From Mesorhizobium sp. M7A.F.Ca.US.008.03.1.1 (GTDB lineage: Bacteria > Pseudomonadota > Alphaproteobacteria > Rhizobiales > Rhizobiaceae), in contig NZ_RZRU01000003.1 in NCBI RefSeq assembly GCF_003997495.1, positions 124,001 through 188,000 of the forward strand: a stretch of DNA of 64,000 bases, read 5' to 3'. Shown one piece after another: positions 49,640 through 58,923 of the stretch. The notes under the pieces are model-generated. The model ran no database searches, was not told the DNA's origin, and saw nothing but the letters and a program-made list of their open reading frames with translations. The position numbers were made by a program, and so were the translations under genes. Numbering within the stretch: position 1 is the stretch's first letter; the number at the start of each line of letters is the position of its first letter.

Positions 49640-50332
49640 TTGCCTGATGCTTTGTCTTTTCTCAAGGGATGGACCGTGGCACCGTTCGGTGTTGGCGTCA
49701 CCATGGCGCTTGGCATGACGGGGCCGCTGGCAGCCATCCTCGGCTTCGGTCTGTTGGGCGTTTTCTGCCTCGCCTTCACCGAAAAGATCCTGCCAATTCC
49801 GCCCTCGCACGTGCTGCTGCTGTTCCTCGGCATGACGGCGGCGCCGGATGGTTCGACGCTGGCGATCCTGCTGTTGGTGACGACGCTCGCGTCCGCCAGC
49901 GGCTGTCTTGTCTGGTATGCGGTCGGCCGCCGGGTTGGACCCCACCGTGCCGACAGGCTGATCGAGCGTTTCGGCAAATACGTCTTCCTGCGCCACGCCA
50001 CCTACCGCAGGCTCGGCCAGGCATACCGGCGCAATCACATCCGGGTTTCCTTGCTGGCGCAGTTCATCCCGACTGTGCGCAATTATCTGCCGATCGCCGC
50101 CGGCGCGCTCTGCCTGCCGGCCTTGCCCTTTGCGGCCGCGACGCTGCTCGGCGCCACGCTCTGGAACGCCGGTTTTCTCGTCACCGGCTATCTGCTGCGC
50201 GGCAGCGGCCAGGATTCGTTCACGGTGGGCCTGCGCATCATTGTCATTGTCGTAGCACTGGAGACGGCATTCATGCTTGCGCTGCGCTATGGCCCCGCAT
50301 GCCGGCGGCGCATCAGGGAGGCGCTCGGCTGA
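49640..50332 (+). CDS. DedA/VTT-domain membrane protein
   Basis: The 230-residue membrane protein has the VTT/DedA features: EKILPIPPSHVLLLFLGM (a re-entrant Glu-Pro region), LVWYAVGRRVG, FGKYVFLRHATYRRL and RFIPTVRNYLP-like QFIPTVRNYLPIAAG with the conserved Arg. DedA proteins scramble or recycle undecaprenyl phosphate and other lipids. Start is TTG 49640, close to GGATGAAGG; the true start is uncertain. Confidence 0.8.
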   Translation: MPDALSFLKGWTVAPFGVGVTMALGMTGPLAAILGFGLLGVFCLAFTEKILPIPPSHVLLLFLGMTAAPDGSTLAILLLVTTLASASGCLVWYAVGRRVGPHRADRLIERFGKYVFLRHATYRRLGQAYRRNHIRVSLLAQFIPTVRNYLPIAAGALCLPALPFAAATLLGATLWNAGFLVTGYLLRGSGQDSFTVGLRIIVIVVALETAFMLALRYGPACRRRIREALG

Positions 50333-50407
50333 GCACCTGCTCTCTGTCATGGGATAAGCTCTGCAGTCGGCTTTCCTTCGCTCGGTCGCCGGTGTTTAGT
50401 CCGGGCC

Positions 50408-51319
50408 ATGGCTTTCACCATCCGCCAGCTGCAGTTCTTCATCGCCGTGGCCGAGCAAGGCACGGTCTCGGGCGCCGCTCAGAACCTCTCCATCTCGCAA
50501 TCGTCGGTCACCGAAGCGATCAAGGAACTCGAAAGCGATCTTGGCGTCGAACTGTTCGAACGCCATCCGCGTGGCCTCAACATTACCCACAAGGGCCACC
50601 AGTTCCTGCGCCACGCGACGAAAATCCTCGCCGACGTTTCCGACGCGCGCCGCTCTTTCTCGGGCGAGCAGACGGTGGCGGCCGGCCGGCTGCAGCTCGG
50701 CGTCACCTCGCTGGTCGCCGGTTATGTGCTGTCGGATCTGCTCGCCCGCTACCGCCGTGCCTATCCCGGCGTCGAGGTCTCTGCCATCGAAGACAATGGC
50801 GATTATCTCGAACACCTCCTGATCGGCGGCAAGCTCGATATTGCCGTCATGGTCACCTCCAATTTGCGCGACCGCACCGCGTTGCAGTCGGAAATCCTCG
50901 AAGTCTCGGCCTATCGGCTGTGGCTGCCGCTCGGTCATCCGCTCGTCGGCGCCGACATCATCAGCATTGGCGACATTGCCTCCGAAACGCTGATCATGCT
51001 GACCGTCGACGAGATCGAGGAAAACACCGGCAAGCTGCTGACGGCGATCGGCGCCAAGCCGCATGTCGCCTTCCGAACCCGTTCCGTGGAGGCCGTGCGC
51101 AGTCTCGTCGCCACCGGTGCCGGCGTGGCGCTGCTGCCCGACCTCGTCTACCGGCCCTGGTCGCTGGAAGGAGACCGCATCGAATCGCGCGATATTTCCG
51201 GCTCCTTGCCGGTGGTCCAGGTGGGCATGGTCTGGCGGCGCGGCTCCGGTCTGCCGCAGGCGGCACGCGATTTCATCGGCCTTGCCCAGTCGCAACGGAC
51301 GGTGCGTCAGCGTCTCTGA
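50408..51319 (+). CDS. LysR family transcriptional regulator
   Basis: The 303-residue regulator has an N-terminal HTH (FTIRQLQFFIAVAEQGTVSG, SISQSSVTEAIKELESDLG) and a periplasmic-binding-like effector domain from about residue 90. It is encoded just upstream of, and in the same direction as, the polyamine-type operon starting at 51538. A palindromic site lies between them, so it probably controls that operon. E. coli uses an unrelated GntR/MocR regulator (YdcR) for the same genes. Confidence 0.92.
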   Translation: MAFTIRQLQFFIAVAEQGTVSGAAQNLSISQSSVTEAIKELESDLGVELFERHPRGLNITHKGHQFLRHATKILADVSDARRSFSGEQTVAAGRLQLGVTSLVAGYVLSDLLARYRRAYPGVEVSAIEDNGDYLEHLLIGGKLDIAVMVTSNLRDRTALQSEILEVSAYRLWLPLGHPLVGADIISIGDIASETLIMLTVDEIEENTGKLLTAIGAKPHVAFRTRSVEAVRSLVATGAGVALLPDLVYRPWSLEGDRIESRDISGSLPVVQVGMVWRRGSGLPQAARDFIGLAQSQRTVRQRL

Positions 51320-51336
51320 GAGACCGACCGTCGACC

Positions 51337-51353
51337 TATCGGAAAAACCGATA
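51337..51353. promoter_or_regulatory. Candidate LysR operator
   Basis: TATCGG-AAAAA-CCGATA is a perfect 17-bp interrupted palindrome in the 218-bp gap before the substrate-binding protein gene, and it contains the T-N11-A pattern typical of LysR sites. I cannot place a convincing -35/-10 pair after it. Confidence 0.42.
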
Positions 51354-51537
51354 TCGCCCTTCTGATAAATGAATTTGCGAAACCGGAATTTTCAAAGCAC
51401 TTTCGATTCAGGGACCAAAGTCGCCATCAGAGCGGCATCAAGCCCACGGACGAACTGACAGTTTTCAGTCCGCGCGTGACCCCTAACGAAGACCGAAACC
51501 GGCTTTCAGGGTCAGGCGCCTAAATGGGAGATCGACA

Positions 51538-52692
51538 ATGAATTCATTCCTGAAGTCGTGCACTGCTCTGACAGTCGCGCTGACCTTTTCCGGTCAGGCC
51601 GTCGCCCAGGTCAAGGAACTCGGCACGGGCGAAGGCCAGGTCAACATCGTTGCCTGGCCGGGCTATATCGAGCGCGGCGAAACCGACAAGGGCTATGACT
51701 GGGTGACCTCCTTCGAGAAGGAGACCGGCTGCAAGGTCAACGTCAAGACCGCCAACACCTCCGACGAGATGGTCTCGCTGATGAATGAGGGCGGCTTCGA
51801 CCTTGTCACCGCTTCGGGCGATGCCTCGCTGCGCCTCGTTGCCGGCAAGCGCGTGCAGCCGATCAACACCGATCTCATCCCGAGCTGGAAGACGGTCGAC
51901 GAGCGCCTCAAGGATGCGCCGTGGTTCACCGTCGGCGGCGCCCACTACGGCGTTCCTTACCAGTGGGGTCCCAACGTCCTGATGTACAACACCGAGGTGT
52001 TCAAGGAGGCTCCCAAGAGCTGGAACATCGTCTTCGAGGTAATGAAGCTGCCTGACGGCAAGTCCAACAAGGGCCGCGTCCAGGCCTATGACGGGCCGAT
52101 CCACATCGCGGATGCCGCCAATTATCTGATGTTCCACAAGCCGGAACTCGGCATCAAGGACCCCTACGAACTGAACGAGGACCAGTACAAGGCTGCACTG
52201 GAATTGCTGCGCGTCCAGCGCACGCTGGTCGGCCGCTATTGGCACGACGCCGCCATCCAGGTCGACGATTTCCAGAACGAAGGCGTCGTCGCTTCCGGCT
52301 CGTGGCCATATCAGGTCAACACGCTGGTCGCCGCCAAGAAGCCGGTCGCGTCCACCATCCCGGAGGAGGGCGCCACCGGTTGGGCCGACACCACGATGAT
52401 GGAGGCCGACGCCGCCAACCCCAACTGTGCCTATATGTGGATGGAACATTCGCTGTCGCCCAAGGTGCAGGGCGACGTCTCGGCCTGGTTCGGTTCGCTG
52501 CCCGTCGTGCCCGCCGCCTGCAAGGGCAATGAGCTTTTGACCGACGAGGGTTGCAAGACCAACGGCTACGAGAACTTCGACAAGATCAAGTTCTGGAAGA
52601 CGCCGGTGTCGAAATGCGCCACCCAGAACGATCAGTGCGTGCCCTACTACCGCTGGGTATCCGACTATATCGGCGTCATCGGCGGGCGGTGA
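51538..52692 (+). CDS. ydcS: Polyamine-type ABC transporter substrate-binding protein (YdcS-like)
   Basis: The 384-residue periplasmic protein has a signal peptide (about 1-24, cleavage near AVA-QVK) followed by a PotD/PotF-type binding fold. The sequence GQVNIVAWPGYIERGETDKG and MNEGGFDLVTASGDASLRL closely resembles E. coli YdcS. It should capture putrescine, GABA-related or similar amines. GGGAGA precedes the ATG. It is the first gene of a five-gene operon. Confidence 0.92.
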   Translation: MNSFLKSCTALTVALTFSGQAVAQVKELGTGEGQVNIVAWPGYIERGETDKGYDWVTSFEKETGCKVNVKTANTSDEMVSLMNEGGFDLVTASGDASLRLVAGKRVQPINTDLIPSWKTVDERLKDAPWFTVGGAHYGVPYQWGPNVLMYNTEVFKEAPKSWNIVFEVMKLPDGKSNKGRVQAYDGPIHIADAANYLMFHKPELGIKDPYELNEDQYKAALELLRVQRTLVGRYWHDAAIQVDDFQNEGVVASGSWPYQVNTLVAAKKPVASTIPEEGATGWADTTMMEADAANPNCAYMWMEHSLSPKVQGDVSAWFGSLPVVPAACKGNELLTDEGCKTNGYENFDKIKFWKTPVSKCATQNDQCVPYYRWVSDYIGVIGGR

Positions 52693-52700
52693 GCGCTCTT

Positions 52701-52806
52701 ACCCTCCCCCTCGTGGGGAGGGTCGACGCATAGCGTCGGGGGGCTGCTCGGCGTTTTTCGAGGCACCCCCATCCGCGGCTTCGCCGCGACCTCCCCACAA
52801 GGGGAG
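52701..52806. repeat. Palindromic element between ydcS and ydcT
   Basis: The left arm 52701-52723 is a tight hairpin (ACCCTCCCC/GGGGAGGGT). The right arm at 52791-52806 (CTCCCC-ACAA-GGGGAG) is also a hairpin, and the two arms pair with each other. It is the same family as 38780-38876. It starts eight bases after the ydcS stop and ends about 50 bp before ydcT. Confidence 0.83.
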
Positions 52807-52858
52807 ATAGGACGTCGCGCGACATCAACACATCAAACCGGCAACGGACTGACAGCCC

Positions 52859-53869
52859 ATGACCTCCGCCGTCTCCTTCCAGAAAGCCTCGCGCCATTTC
52901 GGCAGCGTGCGCGCTGTCGACGCGGTCGATCTCGAGATCGCGCCGGGGGAATTCTTCGCCATGCTCGGGCCGTCCGGTTCCGGCAAGACGACGTGCCTGC
53001 GCCTCATCGCCGGCTTCGAGCAGCTGACATCGGGTTCGATCTCGATCTTCGGCGAACGCGCCGAAGGCGTTCCTCCCTATCGCCGCAACGTCAACACCGT
53101 GTTCCAGGACTATGCGCTGTTCCCGCATCTGAACGTGCTCGACAACGTCGCCTACGGGCTGATGGTCAAGGGCGTCGGCAAGGCTCAGCGGCACAAGGCG
53201 GCGGAAGAGGCGCTGTCGCTGGTGCGGCTGCCCGGCTACGGCGCTCGCCGCCCCGGCCAACTGTCCGGCGGCCAGCGCCAGCGCGTGGCACTCGCCCGTG
53301 CGCTGGTCAACCAGCCAAAGGTGCTGTTGCTCGACGAGCCGCTCGGCGCGCTCGACCTCAAATTGCGCGAGAACATGCAGGAGGAGCTGAAGTCGCTGCA
53401 GAAGGCGCTCGGCATCACCTTCGTCTTCGTCACCCACGATCAGGGCGAAGCGCTGTCGATGGCCGACCGCGTCGCCGTCTTCAACGATGGCAAGATCATG
53501 CAGATCGGCACGCCCGAGGATATCTACCAGCGGCCGAAGACCCGCTTCGTCGCCGATTTCGTCGGCTCCTCCAACGTGCTGCCACCGGATTTCGTGCAGC
53601 GCTATTCCGGTCAGCATCGCTGGGGGAGTCTTCGCCCTGAATCCATTCGCGTCGGCCGCGCGGCCAGCGGGGCCACAAGTGGCGAAGGTGTGTCCGCCCG
53701 CCTCGTCTCGACCAATTATCTCGGCGCCACGACAAAGCTGGCGCTCGACGCCGACGGCCTGCGGCTGCACGCCATCGTGCCTGCCGGCACGACCTTGCCG
53801 GCAGAAGGCGAAGCGGTCGTGCTCACCTTCAACCGCGAGCATCTGCATCTGATGGATGAGCCGGCATGA
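52859..53869 (+). CDS. ydcT: Polyamine-type ABC transporter ATPase (YdcT-like)
   Basis: The 336-residue PotA-type ATPase has Walker A GPSGSGKTT, signature LSGGQRQRVALARAL, Walker B LLLDEPLGALD and a C-terminal TOBE domain (about 260-336). It powers the two permeases downstream. Assignment to ydcT rests on gene order and on YdcS and PatD being its neighbours. Confidence 0.93.
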   Translation: MTSAVSFQKASRHFGSVRAVDAVDLEIAPGEFFAMLGPSGSGKTTCLRLIAGFEQLTSGSISIFGERAEGVPPYRRNVNTVFQDYALFPHLNVLDNVAYGLMVKGVGKAQRHKAAEEALSLVRLPGYGARRPGQLSGGQRQRVALARALVNQPKVLLLDEPLGALDLKLRENMQEELKSLQKALGITFVFVTHDQGEALSMADRVAVFNDGKIMQIGTPEDIYQRPKTRFVADFVGSSNVLPPDFVQRYSGQHRWGSLRPESIRVGRAASGATSGEGVSARLVSTNYLGATTKLALDADGLRLHAIVPAGTTLPAEGEAVVLTFNREHLHLMDEPA

Positions 53870-53888
53870 GGATGGTTTGCGCACAGCA

Positions 53889-54041
53889 CCCCCCTCTGTC
53901 CTGCCGGACATCTCCCCCTCAAGGGGGGAGATCAGTAGCCTCCCCACCTCGCCAATTCTGCCACGTAGGAAATTGGCGAAACCCGAATGGACAGCCAATC
54001 TCTCCCCTTGAGGGGGAGATGTCCGGCAGGACAGAGGGGGG
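53889..54041. repeat. Palindromic element between ydcT and ydcU, ~44-bp arms
   Basis: The arms 53889-53932 and 53997-54041 are inverted copies, nearly perfect (outer end CCCCCCTCTGTCCTGCCGGA). It is the same family as 31476-31620 but with a different centre. It occupies most of the 223-bp gap between the ATPase and first permease genes, inside the transcription unit. Confidence 0.93.
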
Positions 54042-54092
54042 CGCCGTAGAGCGCTATCTGTCTCATGATCTCCCGCAATACAGAGCGGCCCC

Positions 54093-55058
54093 ATGACAAT
54101 CGCCGCGCTCAACCCAAATCCCGTCCCAGCCATCCTGCCGGGTAGCGGCGGTCTGCGCGGCGCGCTGTCGGACCTTTTCTGGCGCAAGCCGAACGTCCTG
54201 CTGCTGCTCATGCTGCTGCCGCCGGTGCTTTGGCTCGGCATCGTCTATATCGGCTCGCTGTTTGCGCTCCTGGCGCAGAGCTTTTTCTCCATCGACGAGT
54301 TTTCCGGCCTCATCAACCGCGAGTTCACGCTCAAGACCTATGGCGACCTGTTCCAGGCCGCCAATCTCGACATCATCCTGCGCACGGTGACGATGGCGGC
54401 CCTGGTCACGCTGGCCTCGGCCGTCATCGCTTTCCCCATCGCCTATTACGCGGCGCGCTATGCGCGCGGCCGCTGGAAGGCCTTGTTCTATCTCGGCATC
54501 ATGCTGCCGCTGTGGTCGAGCTATCTGGTCAAGATCTATGCCTGGAAGCTGATCCTGGCCAAGGAGGGTATCCTCACCTGGCTGCTCGCCAAGCTGCATC
54601 TTTTGTGGGTGCTCGACGCCTGGCTGTCGCTGCCGGTCGTCGGCGGCAATTCCCTGTCGGTGTCGTTCACTGGCACCTTCATTGTCTTCGTCTATGTCTG
54701 GCTGCCGTTCATGATCCTCCCTGTTCAGGCGGCGCTCGAGCGCGTGCCCGGCAATCTGGTCGAGGCCTCGTCCGATTTGGGGGCCTCACCGGGACAGACC
54801 TTCCGCAACGTGCTGTTCCCGCTGGCGTTGCCGGGCATTGTCGCCGGTTCGATCTTCACCTTCTCGTTGACGCTCGGCGACTACATCATCCCGCAGATCA
54901 TCGGCACCTCGCGGCTGTTCATCGGCCAGGCGGTCTATTCGCAGCAAGGCACCGCCGGCAACATCCCGCTCGCCGCCGCCTTCACGGTGGTGCCGATCGT
55001 CATCATGGGGTTCTACCTCTGGGGCGCCAAACGCATGGGGGCCTTCGATGCGCTCTGA
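54093..55058 (+). CDS. ydcU: Polyamine-type ABC transporter permease 1 (YdcU-like)
   Basis: The 321-residue PotB-type permease has six membrane helices and the EAA loop that contacts the ATPase ([27 protein letters not shown]). The N-terminus to about residue 35 is cytoplasmic. It overlaps the next permease gene by 11 bp, indicating coupled translation. Confidence 0.93.
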   Translation: MTIAALNPNPVPAILPGSGGLRGALSDLFWRKPNVLLLLMLLPPVLWLGIVYIGSLFALLAQSFFSIDEFSGLINREFTLKTYGDLFQAANLDIILRTVTMAALVTLASAVIAFPIAYYAARYARGRWKALFYLGIMLPLWSSYLVKIYAWKLILAKEGILTWLLAKLHLLWVLDAWLSLPVVGGNSLSVSFTGTFIVFVYVWLPFMILPVQAALERVPGNLVEASSDLGASPGQTFRNVLFPLALPGIVAGSIFTFSLTLGDYIIPQIIGTSRLFIGQAVYSQQGTAGNIPLAAAFTVVPIVIMGFYLWGAKRMGAFDAL

Positions 55059-55863
55059 TGGTTCCCAGTCGGCTCCGCTCGGCCTGAAGGTAGCCGCCGC
55101 CTGCGGCCTGTTGTTCCTGCACCTGCCGATCCTGCTGATCTTCGTCTATGCCTTCACCACCGAGGAGAAGAGTTTCGTCTGGCCGCCGCCCGGCCTGACG
55201 ACGCAGTGGTTCGCTGTCACCTGGAACCGGCCTGATGTCTGGCAGGCGCTGTCGCTGTCGGTCAGGGTGGCTGCCATCTCGACGGCGATCGCGCTCGTCC
55301 TCGGCACGCTCTGTTCGGCGGCGGTGTCGCGGACAAAATTCTTCGGCCGCGAAACCATCTCGCTGCTGGTCATCCTGCCGATCGCGCTGCCCGGCATCAT
55401 CACCGGCATCGCGCTGCGCTCGGCCTTTTCGCTGGCCGACATCCCGTTCTCGTTCTGGACGATCGTGCTCGGCCACGCCACCTTCTGCGTGGTCGTCGTC
55501 TACAACAACGCCGTCGCCCGTTTCCGCCGCACCTCCGGTTCGCTGATCGAGGCCTCGATGGATCTCGGCGCCGACGGTTTTCAGACTTTTTGCCATGTCG
55601 TGCTGCCCAACATCGCCACGGCGCTGCTTGCCGGCGGCATGCTGGCCTTCGCGCTGTCTTTCGACGAGGTCATCGTCACCACCTTCACCGCCGGCCAGCA
55701 GCAGACGCTGCCGATCTGGATGCTGGAAGAGCTGATCCGTCCGCGCCAGCGCCCGGTCACCAATGTCGTGGCCATGGTCGTCATGCTGGTGACGCTGGTG
55801 CCGATCCTTGCCGCCTATTACCTCACCCGCGACGGCGACCAGATCGCCGGAAGCGGGAAATGA
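55048..55863 (+). CDS. ydcV: Polyamine-type ABC transporter permease 2 (YdcV-like)
   Basis: The 271-residue PotC-type permease has six helices and an EAA loop ([23 protein letters not shown]). It forms the membrane channel with the product of the preceding gene. The start overlaps that gene by 11 bp. A short palindrome follows before the dehydrogenase gene. Confidence 0.93.
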   Translation: MRSDGSQSAPLGLKVAAACGLLFLHLPILLIFVYAFTTEEKSFVWPPPGLTTQWFAVTWNRPDVWQALSLSVRVAAISTAIALVLGTLCSAAVSRTKFFGRETISLLVILPIALPGIITGIALRSAFSLADIPFSFWTIVLGHATFCVVVVYNNAVARFRRTSGSLIEASMDLGADGFQTFCHVVLPNIATALLAGGMLAFALSFDEVIVTTFTAGQQQTLPIWMLEELIRPRQRPVTNVVAMVVMLVTLVPILAAYYLTRDGDQIAGSGK

Positions 55864-55868
55864 AAAAC

Positions 55869-55947
55869 AGCGAATAGGGAGGTAGCGAATAGCGAATAGG
55901 GAAGATCGACGTCAAACTCTACTCGCTTCAGCTACTCCCTATTCGCT
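55869..55947. repeat. AGCGAATAGGGA repeat and inverted copy before patD
   Basis: AGCGAATAGGGAGGTAGC (55869-55886) has a partial direct copy immediately after it and an inverted copy at 55931-55947 (GCTACTCCCTATTCGCT). It fills the gap between ydcV and the dehydrogenase and ends about 20 bp before the ATG, so its hairpin could mask the ribosome site (AAAGGAGAA). Confidence 0.65.
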
Positions 55948-55966
55948 CCTGCCAAAGGAGAATCCA

Positions 55967-57394
55967 ATGGACACCCAGATGCTGATCGGCTCGAAATTCG
56001 AGAAGGGCACCGAAACCGAGGAGCTGATCCTCAATCCAAGGACCGGGGCGACCATCCTTAACCTGCCTGAGGCCAGCCAGGCACAGATCGAGGCGGCGGT
56101 CACTGCCGCCGAACAAGCGTTCGCCACGTGGTCGCGCACCACGCCGGCGCAGCGCTCCGGCTATTTGCTGAAGATCGCCGACCGCATCGAGGCCGCGGCA
56201 CAAGAGTTCGCCACGCTCGAGGCGCTCAACTGCGGCAAGCCTATCAACGCTGTGCTCAATGACGAAATCCCGGCGATCGTCGACTGCTACCGCTTCTTCG
56301 CCGGCGCCGTCCGTTCGATGCCGGGCGTCGTCGCTGGCGAATACATTCCCGGCCATACTTCGATGGTCCGCCGCGACGCCATCGGCATCGTCGCTTCCAT
56401 CGCGCCGTGGAACTACCCGCTGATGATGATGGCCTGGAAGCTGGCGCCGGCGATCGCCGGCGGCAACACCGTCGTCTTCAAGCCGTCCGAGCAGACACCG
56501 CTGACGGCGCTGAAGCTGGCAAAAATCCTTGCGGACATCCTGCCCGAAGGCGTGGTCAATGTCGTGCTTGGCCGCGGCGACAGCGTCGGCAACACGCTGA
56601 TCAACCATCCCAAGGTCAACATGATCTCGATCACCGGCGACGTCGCCACCGGCAAGAAGGTGCTGCAGGCAGCCGCCAAGTCGGTCAAGCGCACGCATCT
56701 CGAGCTCGGCGGCAAGGCGCCGGTCATCGTCTTCGACGACGCCGACCTCGGCGCGGTGGTCAATGGGCTGCGCGCCTTCGGCTACTACAATGCCGGCCAG
56801 GACTGCACTGCCGCCTGCCGCATCTATGCCGGCAGGAAGATCTACGACAAGCTCGTCGCCGACCTGTCCTCGGCCGTCTCGACCATCAAGTACAATCACC
56901 CCGACGACACCGAAAACGAGATCGGACCGCTGATCTCCCGCCGCCAGCGCGATCGGGTTTCCAGCTTCGTCGAGCGCGCCTCGGAGCTGAAGCACATCGA
57001 GATCACCACCGGCGGCAAGCCGGGTGAGGGCTCCGGTTTTTACTACCAGCCGACCGTGGTTGCCGGTGCCCTTCAGGAAGACGAGATCGTGCGCCGCGAA
57101 GTATTCGGGCCGGTCGTCTCCATCACCCGCTTCTCGGAGGTCGACGAGGCGGTGAGCTGGGCCAATGATAGCGACTATGGCCTAGCGTCATCCGTATGGA
57201 CCAAAGACGTTTCGCGCGCCATGGCGACGGCCGCCCGCCTGCAATATGGCTGCACCTGGATCAACACCCACTTCATGCTCACGAACGAGATGCCGCATGG
57301 CGGGTTGAAGCAGTCCGGCTACGGCAAGGACATGTCGCTCTATGCGCTGGAGGACTACACCGCCGTGCGGCATGTGATGGTGGCGCATGGTTGA
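55967..57394 (+). CDS. patD: Gamma-aminobutyraldehyde dehydrogenase
   Basis: The 475-residue aldehyde dehydrogenase has catalytic Cys280 ([15 protein letters not shown]) and general base Glu246 ([10 protein letters not shown]) and the length of E. coli PatD/YdcW. It oxidises 4-aminobutanal from putrescine to GABA using NAD. It follows the ydcSTUV-like transporter as in E. coli, so uptake and oxidation of a diamine are linked. No putrescine aminotransferase gene (patA) is in the window. AAAGGAGAA precedes the ATG. Confidence 0.95.
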   Translation: MDTQMLIGSKFEKGTETEELILNPRTGATILNLPEASQAQIEAAVTAAEQAFATWSRTTPAQRSGYLLKIADRIEAAAQEFATLEALNCGKPINAVLNDEIPAIVDCYRFFAGAVRSMPGVVAGEYIPGHTSMVRRDAIGIVASIAPWNYPLMMMAWKLAPAIAGGNTVVFKPSEQTPLTALKLAKILADILPEGVVNVVLGRGDSVGNTLINHPKVNMISITGDVATGKKVLQAAAKSVKRTHLELGGKAPVIVFDDADLGAVVNGLRAFGYYNAGQDCTAACRIYAGRKIYDKLVADLSSAVSTIKYNHPDDTENEIGPLISRRQRDRVSSFVERASELKHIEITTGGKPGEGSGFYYQPTVVAGALQEDEIVRREVFGPVVSITRFSEVDEAVSWANDSDYGLASSVWTKDVSRAMATAARLQYGCTWINTHFMLTNEMPHGGLKQSGYGKDMSLYALEDYTAVRHVMVAHG

Positions 57395-57414
57395 GAAGTG
57401 GTCCGCGTAGCGGA

Positions 57415-57514
57415 CGAAAAGCCAATTGCTTGGCTTTTCGAGCTTCGAACGCCCTGAGCCTGCGAAGGGCCGGGCGTGGCTATTTTCCCTTCTCCCCGTT
57501 TTTACGGGGAGAAG
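57415..57514. repeat. Two hairpins after patD
   Basis: The first hairpin, 57415-57425 with 57430-57440 (CGAAAAGCCAA/TTGGCTTTTCG, loop TTGC), and the second, 57489-57499 with 57504-57514 (CTTCTCCCCGT/ACGGGGAGAAG, loop TTTT), both have perfect 11-bp stems. They lie between convergent genes and probably end or stabilise the operon message. The second matches the hairpin at 36045. Confidence 0.65.
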
Positions 57515-57519
57515 AGTCG

Positions 57520-57834
57520 CTACTCCACAATGCGATAAATATTCCACAGGCTGGTGCCCGACACGACATAGGGCTCGATCTCCTTGCCCCATTTGGCATG
57601 CGCGTCGATCTTGCCGATCTTGGCGAAGAAAGCCTCCAACTGGGCCAGGCTTTCGACCTGGTGATGGGATTCGACCGTCGCCTCCCGCGCTCCGATAGAA
57701 CCGGTCATGATCTGGAACTCCAGCTCGGCGAGGCCGACTTGTGAGCCGATCTCGCGTTCCCATTTCTTCAACAGGTCGAGCACGGTCTGCTTGTGTCCGA
57801 ACTTGGCGTCGATCTGCCATCTGGCGCTGAACAT
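57520..57834 (-). CDS. Small cytoplasmic protein of unknown function, NIPSNAP/dimeric-barrel-like
   Basis: The 104-residue protein has no signal peptide. Its alternating strand-helix pattern (MFSARWQIDAKFGHKQTVLDLL, VESHHQVESLAQLEAFFAKI) resembles dimeric alpha-beta barrels, but I cannot name the family. GGAGGAGAA precedes the ATG at 57834. It is the last of three small genes downstream of the tri-domain regulator and is about 55 bp from the NTF2-like gene. Confidence 0.68.
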   Translation of the reverse strand: MFSARWQIDAKFGHKQTVLDLLKKWEREIGSQVGLAELEFQIMTGSIGAREATVESHHQVESLAQLEAFFAKIGKIDAHAKWGKEIEPYVVSGTSLWNIYRIVE

Positions 57835-57889
57835 CGTCTTCTCCTCCAGGTTTGCGGCCCAGGCCGCGGTTGATCAACCAGCTGTTGAC

Positions 57890-58252
57890 CTACTCGTCCC
57901 AGGCCTGCACGACGGTCTGCCTTGCGATCCGCCCGTTCTTTAACTCCAGCATCGCCGCGCAGAACACCTTGGTCCCGTCCGGATAGGCGCAGGCCTGGGT
58001 GAAGGCGAGGCTGTCGCCGTCGGCGATGGTGGTGTCGACCTTGTGGGTCATCGCGCGGCTGCAGATGTCGTCCCAGAATGTGGTGATCGCCGCGCGCCCG
58101 CGAATTTCACGCGGCTTGCTCGGCGGGTTGTTGCGGTCGATCACCCGCACCAGCGCGTCGTCCGCATAGAAGCTCGACAGCATCTTGCCGTCACGGGTTT
58201 CGATGGCCCTCTTGATCGCCGCGCCATCCACTGTTTGGGTCTTGATCAGCAT
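57890..58252 (-). CDS. SnoaL/NTF2-like protein
   Basis: The 120-residue cone-shaped NTF2-like domain has typical features: IKRAIETRDGKMLSSFYADDALVRVID, then GRAAITTFWDDI and a C-terminal strand LKNGRIARQTVVQAWDE. The fold includes isomerases, dehydratases and polyketide cyclases; the substrate is unknown. The ATG at 58252 is preceded by GGAGG, so I prefer it over ATG 58264. Confidence 0.82.
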   Translation of the reverse strand: MLIKTQTVDGAAIKRAIETRDGKMLSSFYADDALVRVIDRNNPPSKPREIRGRAAITTFWDDICSRAMTHKVDTTIADGDSLAFTQACAYPDGTKVFCAAMLELKNGRIARQTVVQAWDE

Positions 58253-58336
58253 GTCATCCTCCATTGGCCCGTCTTCCGACCGGGCGGTTGATGATCGAAG
58301 TTGCTGCCCGGCGCTCGTCGCCGGGCAGGGTTTTCT

Positions 58337-58816
58337 TTACTGCGACTTCGTCTTGACGGCCGCGAACACGTCGTCGGTCTGCTTCTTGAAGGTCATCAGA
58401 TCGACTTGGCTGCCGTTAAGCATCGTCGACCAGTGACGCACGATCGCGGACATCGCCACCGCCTCCTTGATCTCCTCGTCGCTGGCGCCGTTGAGCTTGG
58501 CCGCTTCGGTATGGAAATAGATGCAGTACTGGCATGGGATCTGCGCCGCGACGGCGAGGCCCAAAAGTTCCTTGGTCTTGCCGTCAAGCGCGGTCTTCGG
58601 GTTGAGCTGCACGCCCTTGATCTCGGCCCAGGCGCCGGCGACGGCAACATCCGGCAGCGTCTTGAACATGTCCGGCACCGAGCCGAGCGTTGCCTCGATG
58701 TCCTTGTAGGCGGCCGCCGCGGACGCGTCCTCGGCCTTTGCCGGAGCGATGGCGAACAACGCGCCCACGCTTACAGCGATCACAAGCAATTTGAGTGTCC
58801 GGTTCGAAGTCAGCAT
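58337..58816 (-). CDS. Secreted carboxymuconolactone decarboxylase/AhpD-like protein
   Basis: The 159-residue protein has a signal peptide (residues 1-28, ending PAKA) and an AhpD-like CMD domain with Cys95-Gln-Tyr-Cys98 and His102 (PCQYCIYFH). The CxxC and downstream His form the disulfide-reducing site of AhpD. Export of such a protein is unusual, because AhpD family members are mostly cytoplasmic. GGAGGA precedes the ATG. It begins 107 bp after the tri-domain regulator. Confidence 0.88.
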   Translation of the reverse strand: MLTSNRTLKLLVIAVSVGALFAIAPAKAEDASAAAAYKDIEATLGSVPDMFKTLPDVAVAGAWAEIKGVQLNPKTALDGKTKELLGLAVAAQIPCQYCIYFHTEAAKLNGASDEEIKEAVAMSAIVRHWSTMLNGSQVDLMTFKKQTDDVFAAVKTKSQ

Positions 58817-58923
58817 TTCCTCCTCCGTTCGCAGCACCTTTCCGGCGACATCCGCCCGGCCTGCATGGGGGAATTGATAGCGCCTAGCGCCCTCGGCCGC
58901 TTCCCCCGAAAGCGCCATGGCTC

